DNA from: Hyphomonas sp.
Lineage (GTDB): Bacteria; Pseudomonadota; Alphaproteobacteria; Caulobacterales; Hyphomonadaceae
Direction: 5' to 3'
Length of the DNA stretch: 64,000 bases
NCBI RefSeq assembly: GCF_022844445.1
Contig: NZ_JALHLS010000009.1
Location: 62,001 to 126,000, forward strand
The position numbers and the translations under genes were made by a program. Below, piece after piece: positions 34,484 to 43,804 of the stretch; the first letter of the stretch is position 1, and every line of letters starts with the position of its first letter. A model generated the notes under the pieces. The model searched no databases and was not told the DNA's origin. It worked only from the letters and a program-made list of their open reading frames with translations.

Positions 34484-35608
34484 ATGGCCGAAACGCCCGC
34501 CGCCCTCGAATCGACGCTGAAAGCTGCCGCCCGCGCGCTCGGCTTTGACGCGGCCGGCATCGCCCGCGCCGACGAGGCCTGGGAGGCCGGCGCCCGCCTC
34601 GCCGAGTTCGTCGCCAAAGGCCGCCACGGCGAGATGCGCTGGATGGAAGACACGCTCGCCCGCCGCAGCGCCCCCACCGCCATGTGGCCAGAAGCCCGCG
34701 CCGCCCTTGTCGTCGCCATGAATTACGGCCCGGACCACAATCCCCTCGACACGCTCACCCAGCGCCAAACCGGCAACATCTCCGTATACGCACGGGGCAG
34801 GGACTATCACGACCTCATCAAGTCCCGCCTGAAACAGCTCGCGGGTGAGATCGCCGCGCTCACCGGCGCGGATGTGAAGGTCTTCGTCGATACCGCCCCG
34901 CTGATGGAAAAGCCGCTCGCCCAGAAGGCTGGCCTCGGTTGGCAGGGCAAGCACACAAACCTCGTCAGCCGCGATCTCGGCTCCTGGTTCTTCCTCGGCA
35001 TCGTCCTCACCAGCGCGGCCCTCGTGCCGGATGCCCCGGAGGCAGACCATTGCGGCTCCTGCCGCGCCTGCCTCGATATCTGCCCCACCGCCGCTTTCCC
35101 TGCGCCCTACCAGCTCGATGCCCGCCGCTGCATCTCCTACCTCACCATCGAGCACGCCGGCCCCATCCCGCGCGAGTTCCGCGCCGCGATGGGCAACCGC
35201 ATCTATGGCTGCGACGATTGCCTCGCCGCCTGTCCCTGGAACAAGTTCGCCGCCGCCGCTTCCGAATCAGCCCTCTTCGCCCGCGCCGAGCTGAAGACAC
35301 CGGGCCTGGTCGAACTTGCCGCGCTCGATGACGCGTCTTTCCGCGAAATCTTCTCCGGCTCCCCGGTCAAGCGCACGGGGCGGGAGCGCTTCGTGCGCAA
35401 TGTCTGCATCGCCCTCGGCAATTCGGGCAATCCGGAGCTCTTGCCGGCCGTTTGGCCGCTGCTGGATGATGCCAGCCCCCTCGTGCGCGGCGCTGCTGTC
35501 TGGGCGCTCGCCCGCCTTGATGCTGCCGGTTTTGCTGAAGAAAAGGCGCGGCGCCGCGCATCCGAACATGATAGCACGGTGACCGAAGAATGGGATCTCG
35601 GGGCATGA
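34484..35608 (+). CDS. queG: Epoxyqueuosine reductase
   Basis: 374 residues. The cobalamin-binding N-terminal part has the conserved [19 protein letters not shown] (about 136-154) with the catalytic aspartate. Two [4Fe-4S] ferredoxin motifs follow, [12 protein letters not shown] at about 189-200 and [13 protein letters not shown] at about 242-254. The C-terminal 80 residues look like a HEAT-type repeat. QueG reduces epoxyqueuosine to queuosine at tRNA position 34. The stop codon overlaps the mtgA start (ATGA), so the two genes are translationally coupled. Confidence 0.96.
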   Translation: MAETPAALESTLKAAARALGFDAAGIARADEAWEAGARLAEFVAKGRHGEMRWMEDTLARRSAPTAMWPEARAALVVAMNYGPDHNPLDTLTQRQTGNISVYARGRDYHDLIKSRLKQLAGEIAALTGADVKVFVDTAPLMEKPLAQKAGLGWQGKHTNLVSRDLGSWFFLGIVLTSAALVPDAPEADHCGSCRACLDICPTAAFPAPYQLDARRCISYLTIEHAGPIPREFRAAMGNRIYGCDDCLAACPWNKFAAAASESALFARAELKTPGLVELAALDDASFREIFSGSPVKRTGRERFVRNVCIALGNSGNPELLPAVWPLLDDASPLVRGAAVWALARLDAAGFAEEKARRRASEHDSTVTEEWDLGA

Positions 35609-36720
35609 GCGACAACACATCCAACACCGCGGCGTCCGCCTATTACGGCACGGACGCCGCCCCGCCGCCGCAGAAGCCGAAGCGTCACGTGCCCCTCTGG
35701 CGCCGCCTCCTCGTCCGGGTGATCCAGGCCGGCATCGCCCTCTTCCTGCTGTTCCATCTCTACGCCCTCGTGCTGCGCGTCCTGCCGGTCCCCGGCACCA
35801 TCCTGATGACCCAGCGCGCCGGGCAGGGCGAGGACGTGCGCAAGGATTGGACCAGCCTTGACAAGATCTCACCCCATCTCGTCCTCGCCGTCATCGCGGC
35901 AGAGGATGCAAAGTTCTGCGAACATGGCGGCATCGACTGGGAGGCCATCGAAAAGGCCCGCGAGTTCAACAGGCGCAACAAGGGCGAGCGTCGCCGCGGC
36001 GGCTCAACCATAAGCCAGCAGACCGCCAAGAACGTCTTTTTCTGGAATGGCGGCGGAATGCCCCGCAAGGCCGGCGAAGCCTGGATGACCTATGTCATCG
36101 AAACTGTCTGGGGCAAGCGCCGCATCATGGAAGTCTACCTGAACGTCGCCGAATGGGGCGACGGCCTGTTCGGTGCGGAGGCCGCTGCTCAGGCCCGCTT
36201 CGGCAAGTCCGCCGCTGATCTGACGCCGCTGGAGGCTGCGCGCCTTGCCGCCGTTCTTCCCTCCCCGAACAAATGGAGCGCCGACAAGCCTGGCCCCTAT
36301 GTGCGCAAGCGCACCGGCTCCATCCAGTCGCGCATGCGCGTCGTCGCCAATGAAGGCTACGCCGCCTGCGTCCTCGGCGACGAGTTCCGCTCGTCCCTGC
36401 CGAAACCCGAGAAGGGCGAAACCCCGCGCCCGCCGCCGGTGTTCGAAGAGATCCCCGAAGCGCCCGAGGAAGGCGAGGAAGCCATCGGCGCCGTCCCTGC
36501 TGACGGCGCGCCAGCGGTAAACGAGAACGACGTCCTCAACGACATCCTCAACTCCGCCGACGAAACCTTCAACGCGGCCCCGCCGGCAGACCCTGCCGCA
36601 GAACCCGCACCTGAAGCCGCGCCACCGGCAGAAGCGCCTGCTGCCGATGCCGCCACAGACCCAGCCTCCGAACCTCCGCCTGCGGACGAAGGTGGCCCCA
36701 CGGTCCTGACCCCGCAATAA
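35605..36720 (+). CDS. mtgA: Monofunctional biosynthetic peptidoglycan transglycosylase
   Basis: 371 residues, starting at the ATG that overlaps the queG stop. A membrane helix at about 43-62 anchors the protein; the GT51 domain has [12 protein letters not shown] with the catalytic glutamate near 96, [12 protein letters not shown] near 132-143 and [17 protein letters not shown]. It polymerises lipid II into glycan strands in the periplasm. The catalytic part ends near residue 255; a further ~115 residues are acidic and Pro/Ala-rich (repeated PAEPAPEA-like units), an extension not usual in MtgA. Confidence 0.93.
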   Translation: MSDNTSNTAASAYYGTDAAPPPQKPKRHVPLWRRLLVRVIQAGIALFLLFHLYALVLRVLPVPGTILMTQRAGQGEDVRKDWTSLDKISPHLVLAVIAAEDAKFCEHGGIDWEAIEKAREFNRRNKGERRRGGSTISQQTAKNVFFWNGGGMPRKAGEAWMTYVIETVWGKRRIMEVYLNVAEWGDGLFGAEAAAQARFGKSAADLTPLEAARLAAVLPSPNKWSADKPGPYVRKRTGSIQSRMRVVANEGYAACVLGDEFRSSLPKPEKGETPRPPPVFEEIPEAPEEGEEAIGAVPADGAPAVNENDVLNDILNSADETFNAAPPADPAAEPAPEAAPPAEAPAADAATDPASEPPPADEGGPTVLTPQ

Positions 36721-36728
36721 GGCTGGAA

Positions 36729-36780
36729 TTCAGGGTAGAAGTCTTTACCGGCCCCTGAATCCCGTCCCTACTTCTATCCT
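36729..36780. repeat. Mutually exclusive hairpins after mtgA
   Basis: Arms 36729-36735 and 36753-36759 (7 bp perfect) overlap arms 36732-36742 and 36770-36780 (10 of 11 match), so only one of the two hairpins can form at a time. Confidence 0.45.
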
Positions 36781-36793
36781 CAGCCACCTTGCC

Positions 36794-36817
36794 GACCCGG
36801 CGAACGCCGGGACCCGG
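36794..36817. repeat. REP-like palindrome (CCCGGCG-AA-CGCCGGG)
   Basis: Perfect 7-bp arms at 36796-36802 and 36805-36811 with an AA loop, bracketed by two GACCCGG copies (36794-36800 and 36811-36817). Palindromes of this CCCGGCGAAxGCCGGG type are common interspersed elements in alphaproteobacterial genomes. It lies between convergent genes and may act in transcript ends. Confidence 0.55.
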
Positions 36818-36865
36818 AGCGCCAGATAAGGCGGGCGTTCCGTTTCAACCGGCCGTCCTTGCGGC

Positions 36866-37783
36866 CTAGACCGGATCATACGGGAACACGCTCGCCGTCG
36901 CGCCGAGGTCGGTGAAGCTGCCATTCATCGCGGGGAAGCAATGGTCGATCAGCGATTCCGGTGTCCAGCCTTCGAGGCGCGCCAGCGTCTTCACTGGACG
37001 CGGCTGATCAAACAGGATGACCTCGTTGCCCCGTACACCGAAGATCTGCCCACTGACATGGGCCGCCGTATCGGCGCAGAGCGCAACGGCCAGCTGCGCA
37101 ACCTGGTCGGCGCGCATGCCGTCCTTCATCCGTTGCACGCGCTGCGCGCCGGCCTCGTCCTTCACCGGGATCGAGGCGATCATCCTCGTCCAGGCGAAGG
37201 GCGCGATGATGTTGGAGCGCACGTTTTTCGCCGCGCCTTCCATCGCGATGATGCGGCTGAGGCCCGCAATGCCGAGCTTGGCCGCGCCATAGTTGGCCTG
37301 GCCGATATTGCCGATCAGGCCGGTGGTCGAGGTAAACAGCACATAGGAACCGGCCTGCTTGTCGCGAAAATGCTCGATCGTGGCGCGCGTGACATTGAAC
37401 GACCCATGCAGGTGAACATCAATGACGGCCTTCCAGTCGGATTCGCTCATCTTGTGGAACATGCCGTCGCGCAGGATGCCGGCAGGGTTGATCACCGCAT
37501 CGAGCCGGCCGAACGTGTCGAGCGCCTGCGTCACCATGCCGGCCACCGCGTTATAATCGGTCACGCTCTCGGAGTTGGACACGGCCTCGCCGCCAGCCTT
37601 GCGGATTTCCGCAGCGACAGCCTCTGCCGGCCCGGCCGAGCCTTCCTCGTCGCCCTTCAGGCTGCCGCCAAGATCGTTGACCACGACCTTGGCGCCCTGG
37701 CGTGCCGCCAGCAGGGCGCATTCCTTGCCGATGCCGTTGCCGCCGCCAGTGACCAGCACCACTTTTCCTTCCAGAACGCCCAT
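36866..37783 (-). CDS. SDR family oxidoreductase, MFE-2/3-hydroxyacyl-CoA dehydrogenase-like
   Basis: 305 residues; the ATG at 37783 has AGGGAGA upstream. The cofactor motif TGGGNGIGKE is at about 12-21, and the long insert VVNDLGGSLKGDEEGSAGP near 35-53 is typical of the dehydrogenase part of peroxisomal multifunctional enzyme type 2. The catalytic YGAAK motif is present (NYGAAKLG). After NAD(P) binding it probably oxidises 3-hydroxyacyl-CoA or a similar substrate. The usual NNAG strand is NPAG here, an unusual change. Single gene, convergent with mtgA and divergent from the HAD gene. Confidence 0.88.
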   Translation of the reverse strand: MGVLEGKVVLVTGGGNGIGKECALLAARQGAKVVVNDLGGSLKGDEEGSAGPAEAVAAEIRKAGGEAVSNSESVTDYNAVAGMVTQALDTFGRLDAVINPAGILRDGMFHKMSESDWKAVIDVHLHGSFNVTRATIEHFRDKQAGSYVLFTSTTGLIGNIGQANYGAAKLGIAGLSRIIAMEGAAKNVRSNIIAPFAWTRMIASIPVKDEAGAQRVQRMKDGMRADQVAQLAVALCADTAAHVSGQIFGVRGNEVILFDQPRPVKTLARLEGWTPESLIDHCFPAMNGSFTDLGATASVFPYDPV

Positions 37784-37911
37784 GGTTTTCTCCCTTTTGT
37801 CTCGCGGCGGGACACTATCGCCCCCGCCACGCCCCGCAAGGGCAGGGCGCCAAAAAACCGGTGTGAAAATCAAGGTTTGAAATGCACGCAGCGAAGGGCT
37901 AGCTAGCCGCC

Positions 37912-38562
37912 ATGACACGTACGTTCCAAGCCATCATCTGGGATTTCGGCGGGGTTTTCACCTCGTCGCCCTTCGAAGCCTTCAACCGCTACGAGGCCGC
38001 CTCTGGCCTTCCGGTCGATTTCATCCGCACGGTCAACTCCATCAATCCGCTGGAAAATGCCTGGGCCAAACTCGAGCGGTCGGAAGTTGATGCGCAAACG
38101 TTTGACCAGCTGTTCCGCGCCGAAGCCGCCGCCCTCGGCCATGATGTCCCGGGCCGCGACATTCTCGGTCTCCTGTCGGGCAGCCTGCGCCCGCGGGTCG
38201 TGAACGCGCTGAAAGTCTGCAAGACAAAGGGCAAGGTTGGCTGCATCACCAACAACGCGCCGATCGGCAAGGGCGCCTCGATGACGAGCGACGATGGCAA
38301 GGCGAAGGAACTCGCCGCGGTATTCGACTTGTTCGACCACCTGATCGAAAGCTCCAAGCTTGGCATCCGCAAGCCTGATCCGCGCATCTATGCGCTGATG
38401 TGCGAGGCCCTCGATGTTGATCCGAAAGCCTGCGTCTACCTTGATGACCTCGGCATCAACCTCAAGCCGGCGCGCGAGATGGGCATGGCGACCATCAAGG
38501 TCACCAGCGAGGACCAAATGCTCACCGATCTGGAAGCCGTGACCGGCTATGCGCTGCGCTAG
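37912..38562 (+). CDS. HAD-superfamily hydrolase (HAD-IA)
   Basis: 216 residues. Motif I is IWDFGGVFTS with the nucleophile at Asp 11, motif II lies in GCITNNAPIG, the lysine in LGIRKPDPRIY is motif III and YLDDLGINLKPAREMGM is motif IV. The cap region is helical. This subgroup includes the N-terminal phosphatase-like domain of soluble epoxide hydrolase and ACAD10-type proteins. The substrate is unknown. Its last 14 bases overlap the following lipoprotein gene, so the pair is coupled. Confidence 0.9.
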   Translation: MTRTFQAIIWDFGGVFTSSPFEAFNRYEAASGLPVDFIRTVNSINPLENAWAKLERSEVDAQTFDQLFRAEAAALGHDVPGRDILGLLSGSLRPRVVNALKVCKTKGKVGCITNNAPIGKGASMTSDDGKAKELAAVFDLFDHLIESSKLGIRKPDPRIYALMCEALDVDPKACVYLDDLGINLKPAREMGMATIKVTSEDQMLTDLEAVTGYALR

Positions 38563-39139
38563 CTTCGCCGCCCTCATCGCCGCCTTTGTCCTCGCCGCGT
38601 GTTCGCCGGCTGAGGAGGAAGTCGTGCTGGCGCTTCCTCCGGCCCCGGACGACCGCTTCACCGAAGTACCCGAGGCACCTCAGGTGGTGGAGGTCAGCAG
38701 GGCCGCCGCGAAGACGCGCGACGAGCTGATCCACGAAGCCACCAAAGGCTCGCTGCGCGGTCTCGGCGTGATCGCGTCGCGCAATCCGGAGTTCAAGTCG
38801 AATGTCGGCGGCCAGTCGCATGACCGGTTCTGGGATCTTCTCCGCCGTACGGGCGTTGATCCGAACCGTAAACTCCGTGAACTGTTTGAACAGCCGGCTG
38901 GACTGCGCGAGATCGACGGCCAGCGCTGGTATGTCTGGCCGGACCTCGCTGCGAAAGACGCCGCTGACTTGATCCCGGAAAAGCTGACTTTCCAGGACCG
39001 GCGCCGGCTCGAGGAGCTGATCCGCGAAGACGGCATCGCGAAGATCCGCGCCGGTGAAGGCTATCCCGGCATGCGCACTGCCATCGCCGAAGACGGCACC
39101 TGGATTTATTTCGTACTCGGACAGGACGGGGAGGAATGA
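38549..39139 (+). CDS. Hypothetical lipoprotein
   Basis: 196 residues. The signal ends in VLAAC with cysteine at 18. The mature part has a linker, then a helical region ([20 protein letters not shown]) and a mixed domain ending in [13 protein letters not shown]. No family is recognised. The start lies inside the HAD gene, and its stop codon overlaps the first possible start of phhB, so these three genes form one operon. Confidence 0.75.
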   Translation: MRCASFAALIAAFVLAACSPAEEEVVLALPPAPDDRFTEVPEAPQVVEVSRAAAKTRDELIHEATKGSLRGLGVIASRNPEFKSNVGGQSHDRFWDLLRRTGVDPNRKLRELFEQPAGLREIDGQRWYVWPDLAAKDAADLIPEKLTFQDRRRLEELIREDGIAKIRAGEGYPGMRTAIAEDGTWIYFVLGQDGEE

Positions 39140-39141
39140 GT

Positions 39142-39435
39142 ATGAGCAAGAAAATCGGCGCTGCTGCAGCCGCGAAAGCCCTGAAGGGCTGGCAGGCTCT
39201 GGATGAGGAGCGCGACGCAATCCGCAAGAGTTTCAAGTTCGCCGATTTCAAGACTGCCTTCGCCTTCATGTCGGGCGCGGCGCTGAAGGCTGAGCAGATG
39301 GATCACCATCCCGAATGGTTCAACGTCTACAACAGGGTGGACGTGGTCCTGACAACGCATGACGCTGACGGCGTGACTCAAAAGGACCTCGAGCTCGCCG
39401 GCTTTATGGACCAACTGGCCGGGCGGCTGGGCTAG
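39142..39435 (+). CDS. phhB: Pterin-4a-carbinolamine dehydratase
   Basis: 97 residues. The active-site signature [21 protein letters not shown] with the two histidines (about 53-54) and the [10 protein letters not shown] helix are complete. The enzyme dehydrates the 4a-carbinolamine formed by aromatic amino acid hydroxylases and so recycles tetrahydrobiopterin. No phenylalanine hydroxylase gene is in the window. The ATG at 39142 is preferred to the one at 39136 because GGAGG lies 7 bases upstream of it but overlaps the other. Its 3' end overlaps the convergent nitrilase gene by 4 bases. Confidence 0.93.
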   Translation: MSKKIGAAAAAKALKGWQALDEERDAIRKSFKFADFKTAFAFMSGAALKAEQMDHHPEWFNVYNRVDVVLTTHDADGVTQKDLELAGFMDQLAGRLG

Positions 39436-40325
39436 GCTTTCCACCCGCTCCCATAAAGATCTCTGCGCCGATCATTGAGGTTCTGGACCGTTCCGCGCAG
39501 GCGCGCTTCGGCAAGGTCGGCGAGGGACAGGTCGGCGACGATCATCGTCTCGGCATTCGGCTCAGCTTCGGCGCGGACGCCGTTCCATGCGAAGGGCAGG
39601 TCGCACGGTGTCAGGACGGCGCCCTGAGCATAATGGACATCCATGTTGCCGACATTCGGCAGGTTGCCGCAAACGCCCGACAGGATGACATAGATCTGGT
39701 TCTCGATGGCGCGGGCCGCGCAGCAATACCGTACACGGAGATAACCGTTCCGGTCGTCGGTGCAAAAGGGCACGAACAGCATCATCGCGCCCTGATCCAC
39801 GAGATGGCGGACCTGTTCCGGGAACTCGCTGTCATAACAGATCGCGATACCTATGGGGCCGCAATCGGTTTCGATTACCTTGTTCTCGCTTCCGCCGGTG
39901 ACGCCCCAATAGCTGCGTTCGGAAGGCGTCGCGTGGATCTTCTCCTGCCGGTGCAGGCTGCCATCGCGCAGGGCAGCGTAGGCGATGTTCCGGATATCGC
40001 CGGAGGCAGTGCGGGTCACATGCGTGCCGCCGATCACGTTGATCCGGAAACGGACGGAAATGCCTTTCAATAGCGCCTCGAAACGGGGCGTGTATGCAGT
40101 CAGGGCGTCTATGGCTTCCTCAGGGCTGAGCAGCGTAGATGCGAGCGAAAGGGTTTGTAGCGTATAGAGTTCCGGAAATGTGATAAACTGCGCCTCATAT
40201 TCGCTCGCGACGCGCGCATAATAGGTGATGCGATCTTCGAAATCCTCGAGGCTTGCGATGCGGCGCATCTCGAATTGGACCGAGGCGACGCGGACACGTT
40301 CGGACAGGGCGGGATGGGTCGGCAT
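39432..40325 (-). CDS. Carbon-nitrogen hydrolase (nitrilase superfamily)
   Basis: 297 residues with the Glu-Lys-Cys triad in order: [11 protein letters not shown] (Glu near 51), [12 protein letters not shown] (Lys near 127) and [10 protein letters not shown] (Cys near 162). The rest matches the four-layer fold. Related proteins are often fused to an acetyltransferase domain; this one is not. Substrates range from amides to carbamoyl compounds and cannot be assigned. The kinase gene begins ten bases further right, on the same strand, so it could be co-transcribed with the two-component genes. Confidence 0.9.
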   Translation of the reverse strand: MPTHPALSERVRVASVQFEMRRIASLEDFEDRITYYARVASEYEAQFITFPELYTLQTLSLASTLLSPEEAIDALTAYTPRFEALLKGISVRFRINVIGGTHVTRTASGDIRNIAYAALRDGSLHRQEKIHATPSERSYWGVTGGSENKVIETDCGPIGIAICYDSEFPEQVRHLVDQGAMMLFVPFCTDDRNGYLRVRYCCAARAIENQIYVILSGVCGNLPNVGNMDVHYAQGAVLTPCDLPFAWNGVRAEAEPNAETMIVADLSLADLAEARLRGTVQNLNDRRRDLYGSGWKA

Positions 40326-40334
40326 TCGGCGGTC

Positions 40335-41645
40335 CTATCGGGTCTCGGTCGGCAGGCGCAGGATGGCGCGCAGGCCGCCGAGGGGGCTTTTCATCAGGCG
40401 GATGTCGCCGCCATGGGCGCGCGCGGTATCGCGTGCGAGCGTGAGGCCAAGGCCGGTGCCCGGTGCATTCTGGGTGCGGGCGTCGTCAAGACGCGAGAAG
40501 GGGCGGAAGGCCTCTTCATGCCGCTCCGGCGGAATGCCTGGGCCGTCATCATCAACGGCGACTTCTGCCCAACGCGGCCCGTCGACGAGCACAATCTGAG
40601 CCTTCATCGCAAACTTCAGCGCGTTGGAAACAAGGTTTGTCACCGCGCGCTTGATCGCCAGCGGATGGCCCATGACGATTACCTGTGAAGGGCCGGTCAC
40701 CGGTATATGCGCGCCAAAGCTTCCGGCAATCTCGCGCACCATTGCGCCCAGATCGAAGAGGGCAGCCTCGTCGGCTTCCTCGCCGCGGGCAAAGGCGAGG
40801 TATTCGTCGAGCATCATCGCCATGTCGTCGAGGTCGGATCTTGCCGCGTGCAGATCGTCCGAATCCGGCATCATCGCGAGCGCGAGTTTGAGACGCGTCA
40901 GGGGCGTTCGCAGGTCATGGCTGACGCCGGCGAGCATTGCAGTGCGCTGTTCGGTGAAGGCGGTGAGGCGCTCTTTCATGTCGATCAGTGCGCGTGCGGC
41001 GTCGCGCACTTCGGTCGCGCCGGAGGGATGGAAGTCCGGCAGGTCGCGGCCACGTCCGAAGGCGCGCGCGGCTTCGGAGAGACGCAGGATCGAGCGAACC
41101 TGCTGGTTCAGGAAGCCGACCGCGAGGGCCACCATCAGCAGCGAGAAGGCGATAACCCAGACGATGAAGATGTGCGAGTTGATCATGAAGGCGCGCTTGC
41201 GGTCGATAATGATCTCTCCGGCGCCGTCATTGACGGGGAAGCGCAGGTGCAGCCGCGAGTCGTCGCGCGCAAGGCCGACGAAGACCGGGACGCCAAGCCG
41301 CTCGGCGAGTTCGGACTTCAGAGCCTCATCATAGGCGAAGTTCTGCTTGAGGTCCGTTTCCGGAATCGTCTGTGCAGAAAGGGAGCAGGTGAACCAGGTG
41401 TCCAGCTGCATCTGGATGCGCGTGTGATCGCGTGCGCTATAGTCCGGATTGAGGCAGGCGGCGCGGATGAGGTTGGCGTCGCGCGTGATGGCCTGGGCGA
41501 GCTTGCGATTCACTTCGGCCACCTGGCTGGAATAGTAATACCAGGTCATCAGCGACAGAATCAGCAGCACTGGCATCAGGATGATCAGCAGGCTTCGGGC
41601 ATAGAGCCCGCGCGGTGTAACGTCCCTGAGGCGTGGTCTGGGCAT
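40335..41645 (-). CDS. Membrane histidine kinase of the EnvZ type
   Basis: 436 residues with two membrane helices (about 17-40 and 158-180) around a 115-residue periplasmic loop containing two cysteines. A HAMP segment follows, then the H-box AGVSHDLRTPLTRLKLAL with His near 243, the N-box VTNLVSNALKF and Gly-rich boxes DDDGPGIP and GTGLGLTLA. It autophosphorylates in response to an envelope signal and should act on the response regulator encoded one base upstream. The operon resembles the alphaproteobacterial petP-petR locus. Confidence 0.94.
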   Translation of the reverse strand: MPRPRLRDVTPRGLYARSLLIILMPVLLILSLMTWYYYSSQVAEVNRKLAQAITRDANLIRAACLNPDYSARDHTRIQMQLDTWFTCSLSAQTIPETDLKQNFAYDEALKSELAERLGVPVFVGLARDDSRLHLRFPVNDGAGEIIIDRKRAFMINSHIFIVWVIAFSLLMVALAVGFLNQQVRSILRLSEAARAFGRGRDLPDFHPSGATEVRDAARALIDMKERLTAFTEQRTAMLAGVSHDLRTPLTRLKLALAMMPDSDDLHAARSDLDDMAMMLDEYLAFARGEEADEAALFDLGAMVREIAGSFGAHIPVTGPSQVIVMGHPLAIKRAVTNLVSNALKFAMKAQIVLVDGPRWAEVAVDDDGPGIPPERHEEAFRPFSRLDDARTQNAPGTGLGLTLARDTARAHGGDIRLMKSPLGGLRAILRLPTETR

Positions 41646-41646
41646 G

Positions 41647-42330
41647 TCAGTCGGGCATCAGGCGGTAGCCGATGCCGCGCACGGTCTGGATATGCACCGG
41701 TTCTTTCGGGTTCGGTTCGATCTTCCGTCTCAGTCTTGTCACCTGTACGTCCACGGAGCGTTCGAGGCCGGCCGAGGTCAGCTCGGCGAGGTCTTCGCGG
41801 CTGACGGGTTCGCCGGCATTGCGGGCCAGGACAGTGAGCAACTGCAGTTCGGCGTCGGTCAGGCGGATGCGTTCATCGCCGGATTTGAGTTCGCCGCGCG
41901 CGGCATTGAAGACGAGACCGGACATCTCGACCTCGTCCGGCGGCGGGGCGGATTTCTGCGAGCGGCGCAGGATTGCCTCGCAGCGCAGGACAAGTTCTTC
42001 CGGCTCGAAGGGCTTGGCGAGATAGTCGTCTGCGCCGAGGCGGAGGCCCTCGATCCGGTCGCTGGTCTGGCCGCGCGCCGTCAGCAGCATCACCGGCGTT
42101 TCCCGAGCGGGTCCTTTGCGGATGCCGGAGAGGAGGGAGAGGCCGTCCTCGCCCGGCATCATGATGTCGAGGATGGCGAGGTCGAAGGCGAGGTTTTCCA
42201 TCAGGCTGCGGGCGGTCGCGGCGTCTGGTGCTGCGCTGACGCGGAAGCCCTTCAGCGTCAGGAAACGCTTGGTCAGGTCGCGGATGCGGTCGTCATCATC
42301 AACGATGAGGATGTGGGCTGGCTCTTTCAT
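41647..42330 (-). CDS. petR: OmpR-family response regulator, PetR-like
   Basis: 227 residues. The receiver domain has the acidic pair VDDDD near 10-14, phosphoacceptor Asp55 in ILDIMMPG and Lys106 in YLAKPFEP. The C-terminal winged helix has ELQLLTVLARNAGEPVSRE and the recognition part RSVDVQVTRLRRKIE. It binds DNA when phosphorylated. The order MarR regulator, OmpR regulator, kinase, divergent from ilvE, is that of petP-petR in photosynthetic alphaproteobacteria, where these affect cytochrome bc1 expression; the target here is unknown. Confidence 0.9.
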   Translation of the reverse strand: MKEPAHILIVDDDDRIRDLTKRFLTLKGFRVSAAPDAATARSLMENLAFDLAILDIMMPGEDGLSLLSGIRKGPARETPVMLLTARGQTSDRIEGLRLGADDYLAKPFEPEELVLRCEAILRRSQKSAPPPDEVEMSGLVFNAARGELKSGDERIRLTDAELQLLTVLARNAGEPVSREDLAELTSAGLERSVDVQVTRLRRKIEPNPKEPVHIQTVRGIGYRLMPD

Positions 42331-42336
42331 CGGGAC

Positions 42337-42801
42337 CTACTTCACCAGCGCTTCGAGCAGGAAGCGGGCGCCGGCGACGGCTTCGGGGCCGCTGGCCCGG
42401 AAGGCGAGGCGCAGGCGCTCGCGCACCTCGATGGCCAGGGGGGTGGTCAGGGTCACGCCGGCGTCTGAAAGGGTCAGCTTGCGGCGCCGGGCGTCGCTCG
42501 TCTCACGGGCACGCTCGATCAGGCCGCGCTCGTCCAGCTTGCCGATCAGGCGGGCAAAGGTGGGCACCGTCATGCCGAGTCCGCTGCGCAATTCGCTGAC
42601 CGTCAGGCCCGGCCGGTAGCGGACGGCCATGAGAATCTGCAGCTCTGGCTTGCTCAGACCGGCCTTCTTGCGCGCGCTTTCAGCTGCCCTAGCGAGCACA
42701 GAAGCCCCTGAAATCAGGAGACCTGCGCTGCGGTCCAGCTCCTGATCGGTCAGGAACAGCCGGGGGTCGAAAGGCCGGTTCAGGTTGACGGGCGATGCCA
42801 T
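42337..42801 (-). CDS. petP: MarR-family regulator, PetP-like
   Basis: 154 residues. The winged helix-turn-helix spans KPELQILMAVRYRPGLTVSE and LRSGLGMTVPTFARLIGKL, with the wing in TSDARRRKLTLSDAG, all normal MarR features. It starts at the ATG at 42801, 51 bases from the divergent ilvE. Only 6 bases separate it from the response regulator gene, so both are one operon. PetP assignment rests on gene order and should be taken as likely rather than certain. Confidence 0.85.
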   Translation of the reverse strand: MASPVNLNRPFDPRLFLTDQELDRSAGLLISGASVLARAAESARKKAGLSKPELQILMAVRYRPGLTVSELRSGLGMTVPTFARLIGKLDERGLIERARETSDARRRKLTLSDAGVTLTTPLAIEVRERLRLAFRASGPEAVAGARFLLEALVK

Positions 42802-42852
42802 AAGTCGGAAATGAACCCGAATACGCAGAAAGTTCAAGCGAGGAGCGTTCCA

Positions 42853-43737
42853 ATGGCTGCCATCCCCTACGATGACCGAGACGGATACATCTGGATGGAC
42901 GGGGCGTTCGTCCCCTGGCGCGAGTCCAAGGTTCACGTCCTGACACATGCGCTCCACTATGCTTCGGCCGTGTTCGAGGGCGAGCGGGCTTATGGCGGCA
43001 AGATCTTCCGGTCGCTGGACCATTCCAAGCGCCTTCATCGCTCGGCCGGCATCATGGGCTTCGACATCCCGTTCAGCGTGGACCAGGTCGAGCAGGCCAA
43101 AAAGGAGGCGCTGGTGAAATCCGGCCTCGAGAGCGCCTATGTGCGGGCGATTGCCTGGCGCGGCTCCGAGATGATGGGCGTCTCGGCCCAGAACAACACG
43201 ATTCACCTGGCCGTGGCCGTCTGGCACTGGGGCGACTATTTTGCCGACAAAATGAAGGGCATCCGCCTGACGCATGCCCAGTGGCGGCGTCCGGCTCCCG
43301 ATACGGCGCCTTGCGAGGCAAAGGCGGCCGGCCTCTACATGATTTGCACCCTGTCGAAGCACGCGGCTGAGAAGGCCGGCTACCAGGATGCGCTGATGCT
43401 GGACTACCGAGGCCAGGTGGCCGAGGCGACCGGCGCAAACATCTTCTTCGTGCGCGACGGCGCGCTGCACACACCGACGCCGGATTGTTTCCTGAACGGG
43501 CTGACCCGGCAGACGACGATCGCGCTGGCCAAAGCCCGGAAGATCGAAGTGATCGAGCGGGCAATCTTCCCGAACGAGCTGCCCTCATTCACCGAATGCT
43601 TCATCACCGGTTCGGCGGCGGAACTCACCCCTGTCGCCGAGATCGGCGAGCATCGCTACAAACCGGGTGCGATTTCTGAGGCGCTGGTGAATGACTATTC
43701 GGCGCTGTGCAACGGCAGGCTGGAACTCGCCCTCTAG
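42853..43737 (+). CDS. ilvE: Branched-chain amino acid aminotransferase
   Basis: 294 residues of fold-type IV PLP enzymes. YIWMDGAFVPWRESKVHVL leads, followed by YASAVFEGERAYGG, the PLP-lysine region CEAKAAGLYMICTLSKHAA near 154-172, and GQVAEATGANIFFVRDG, LNGLTRQTTI and FITGSAAELTPV. It makes or degrades Leu, Ile and Val with glutamate/2-oxoglutarate as partner. GAGGAG lies 8 bases before the ATG at 42853. Divergent from petP, a conserved alphaproteobacterial order. Confidence 0.95.
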   Translation: MAAIPYDDRDGYIWMDGAFVPWRESKVHVLTHALHYASAVFEGERAYGGKIFRSLDHSKRLHRSAGIMGFDIPFSVDQVEQAKKEALVKSGLESAYVRAIAWRGSEMMGVSAQNNTIHLAVAVWHWGDYFADKMKGIRLTHAQWRRPAPDTAPCEAKAAGLYMICTLSKHAAEKAGYQDALMLDYRGQVAEATGANIFFVRDGALHTPTPDCFLNGLTRQTTIALAKARKIEVIERAIFPNELPSFTECFITGSAAELTPVAEIGEHRYKPGAISEALVNDYSALCNGRLELAL

Positions 43738-43804
43738 GCAGTTCCCCTGTCGCGCCGCGTGGCGGCGGCGTAGGATGCTGCCTCCTGAGCGTGAGGGAGG
43801 TCAC

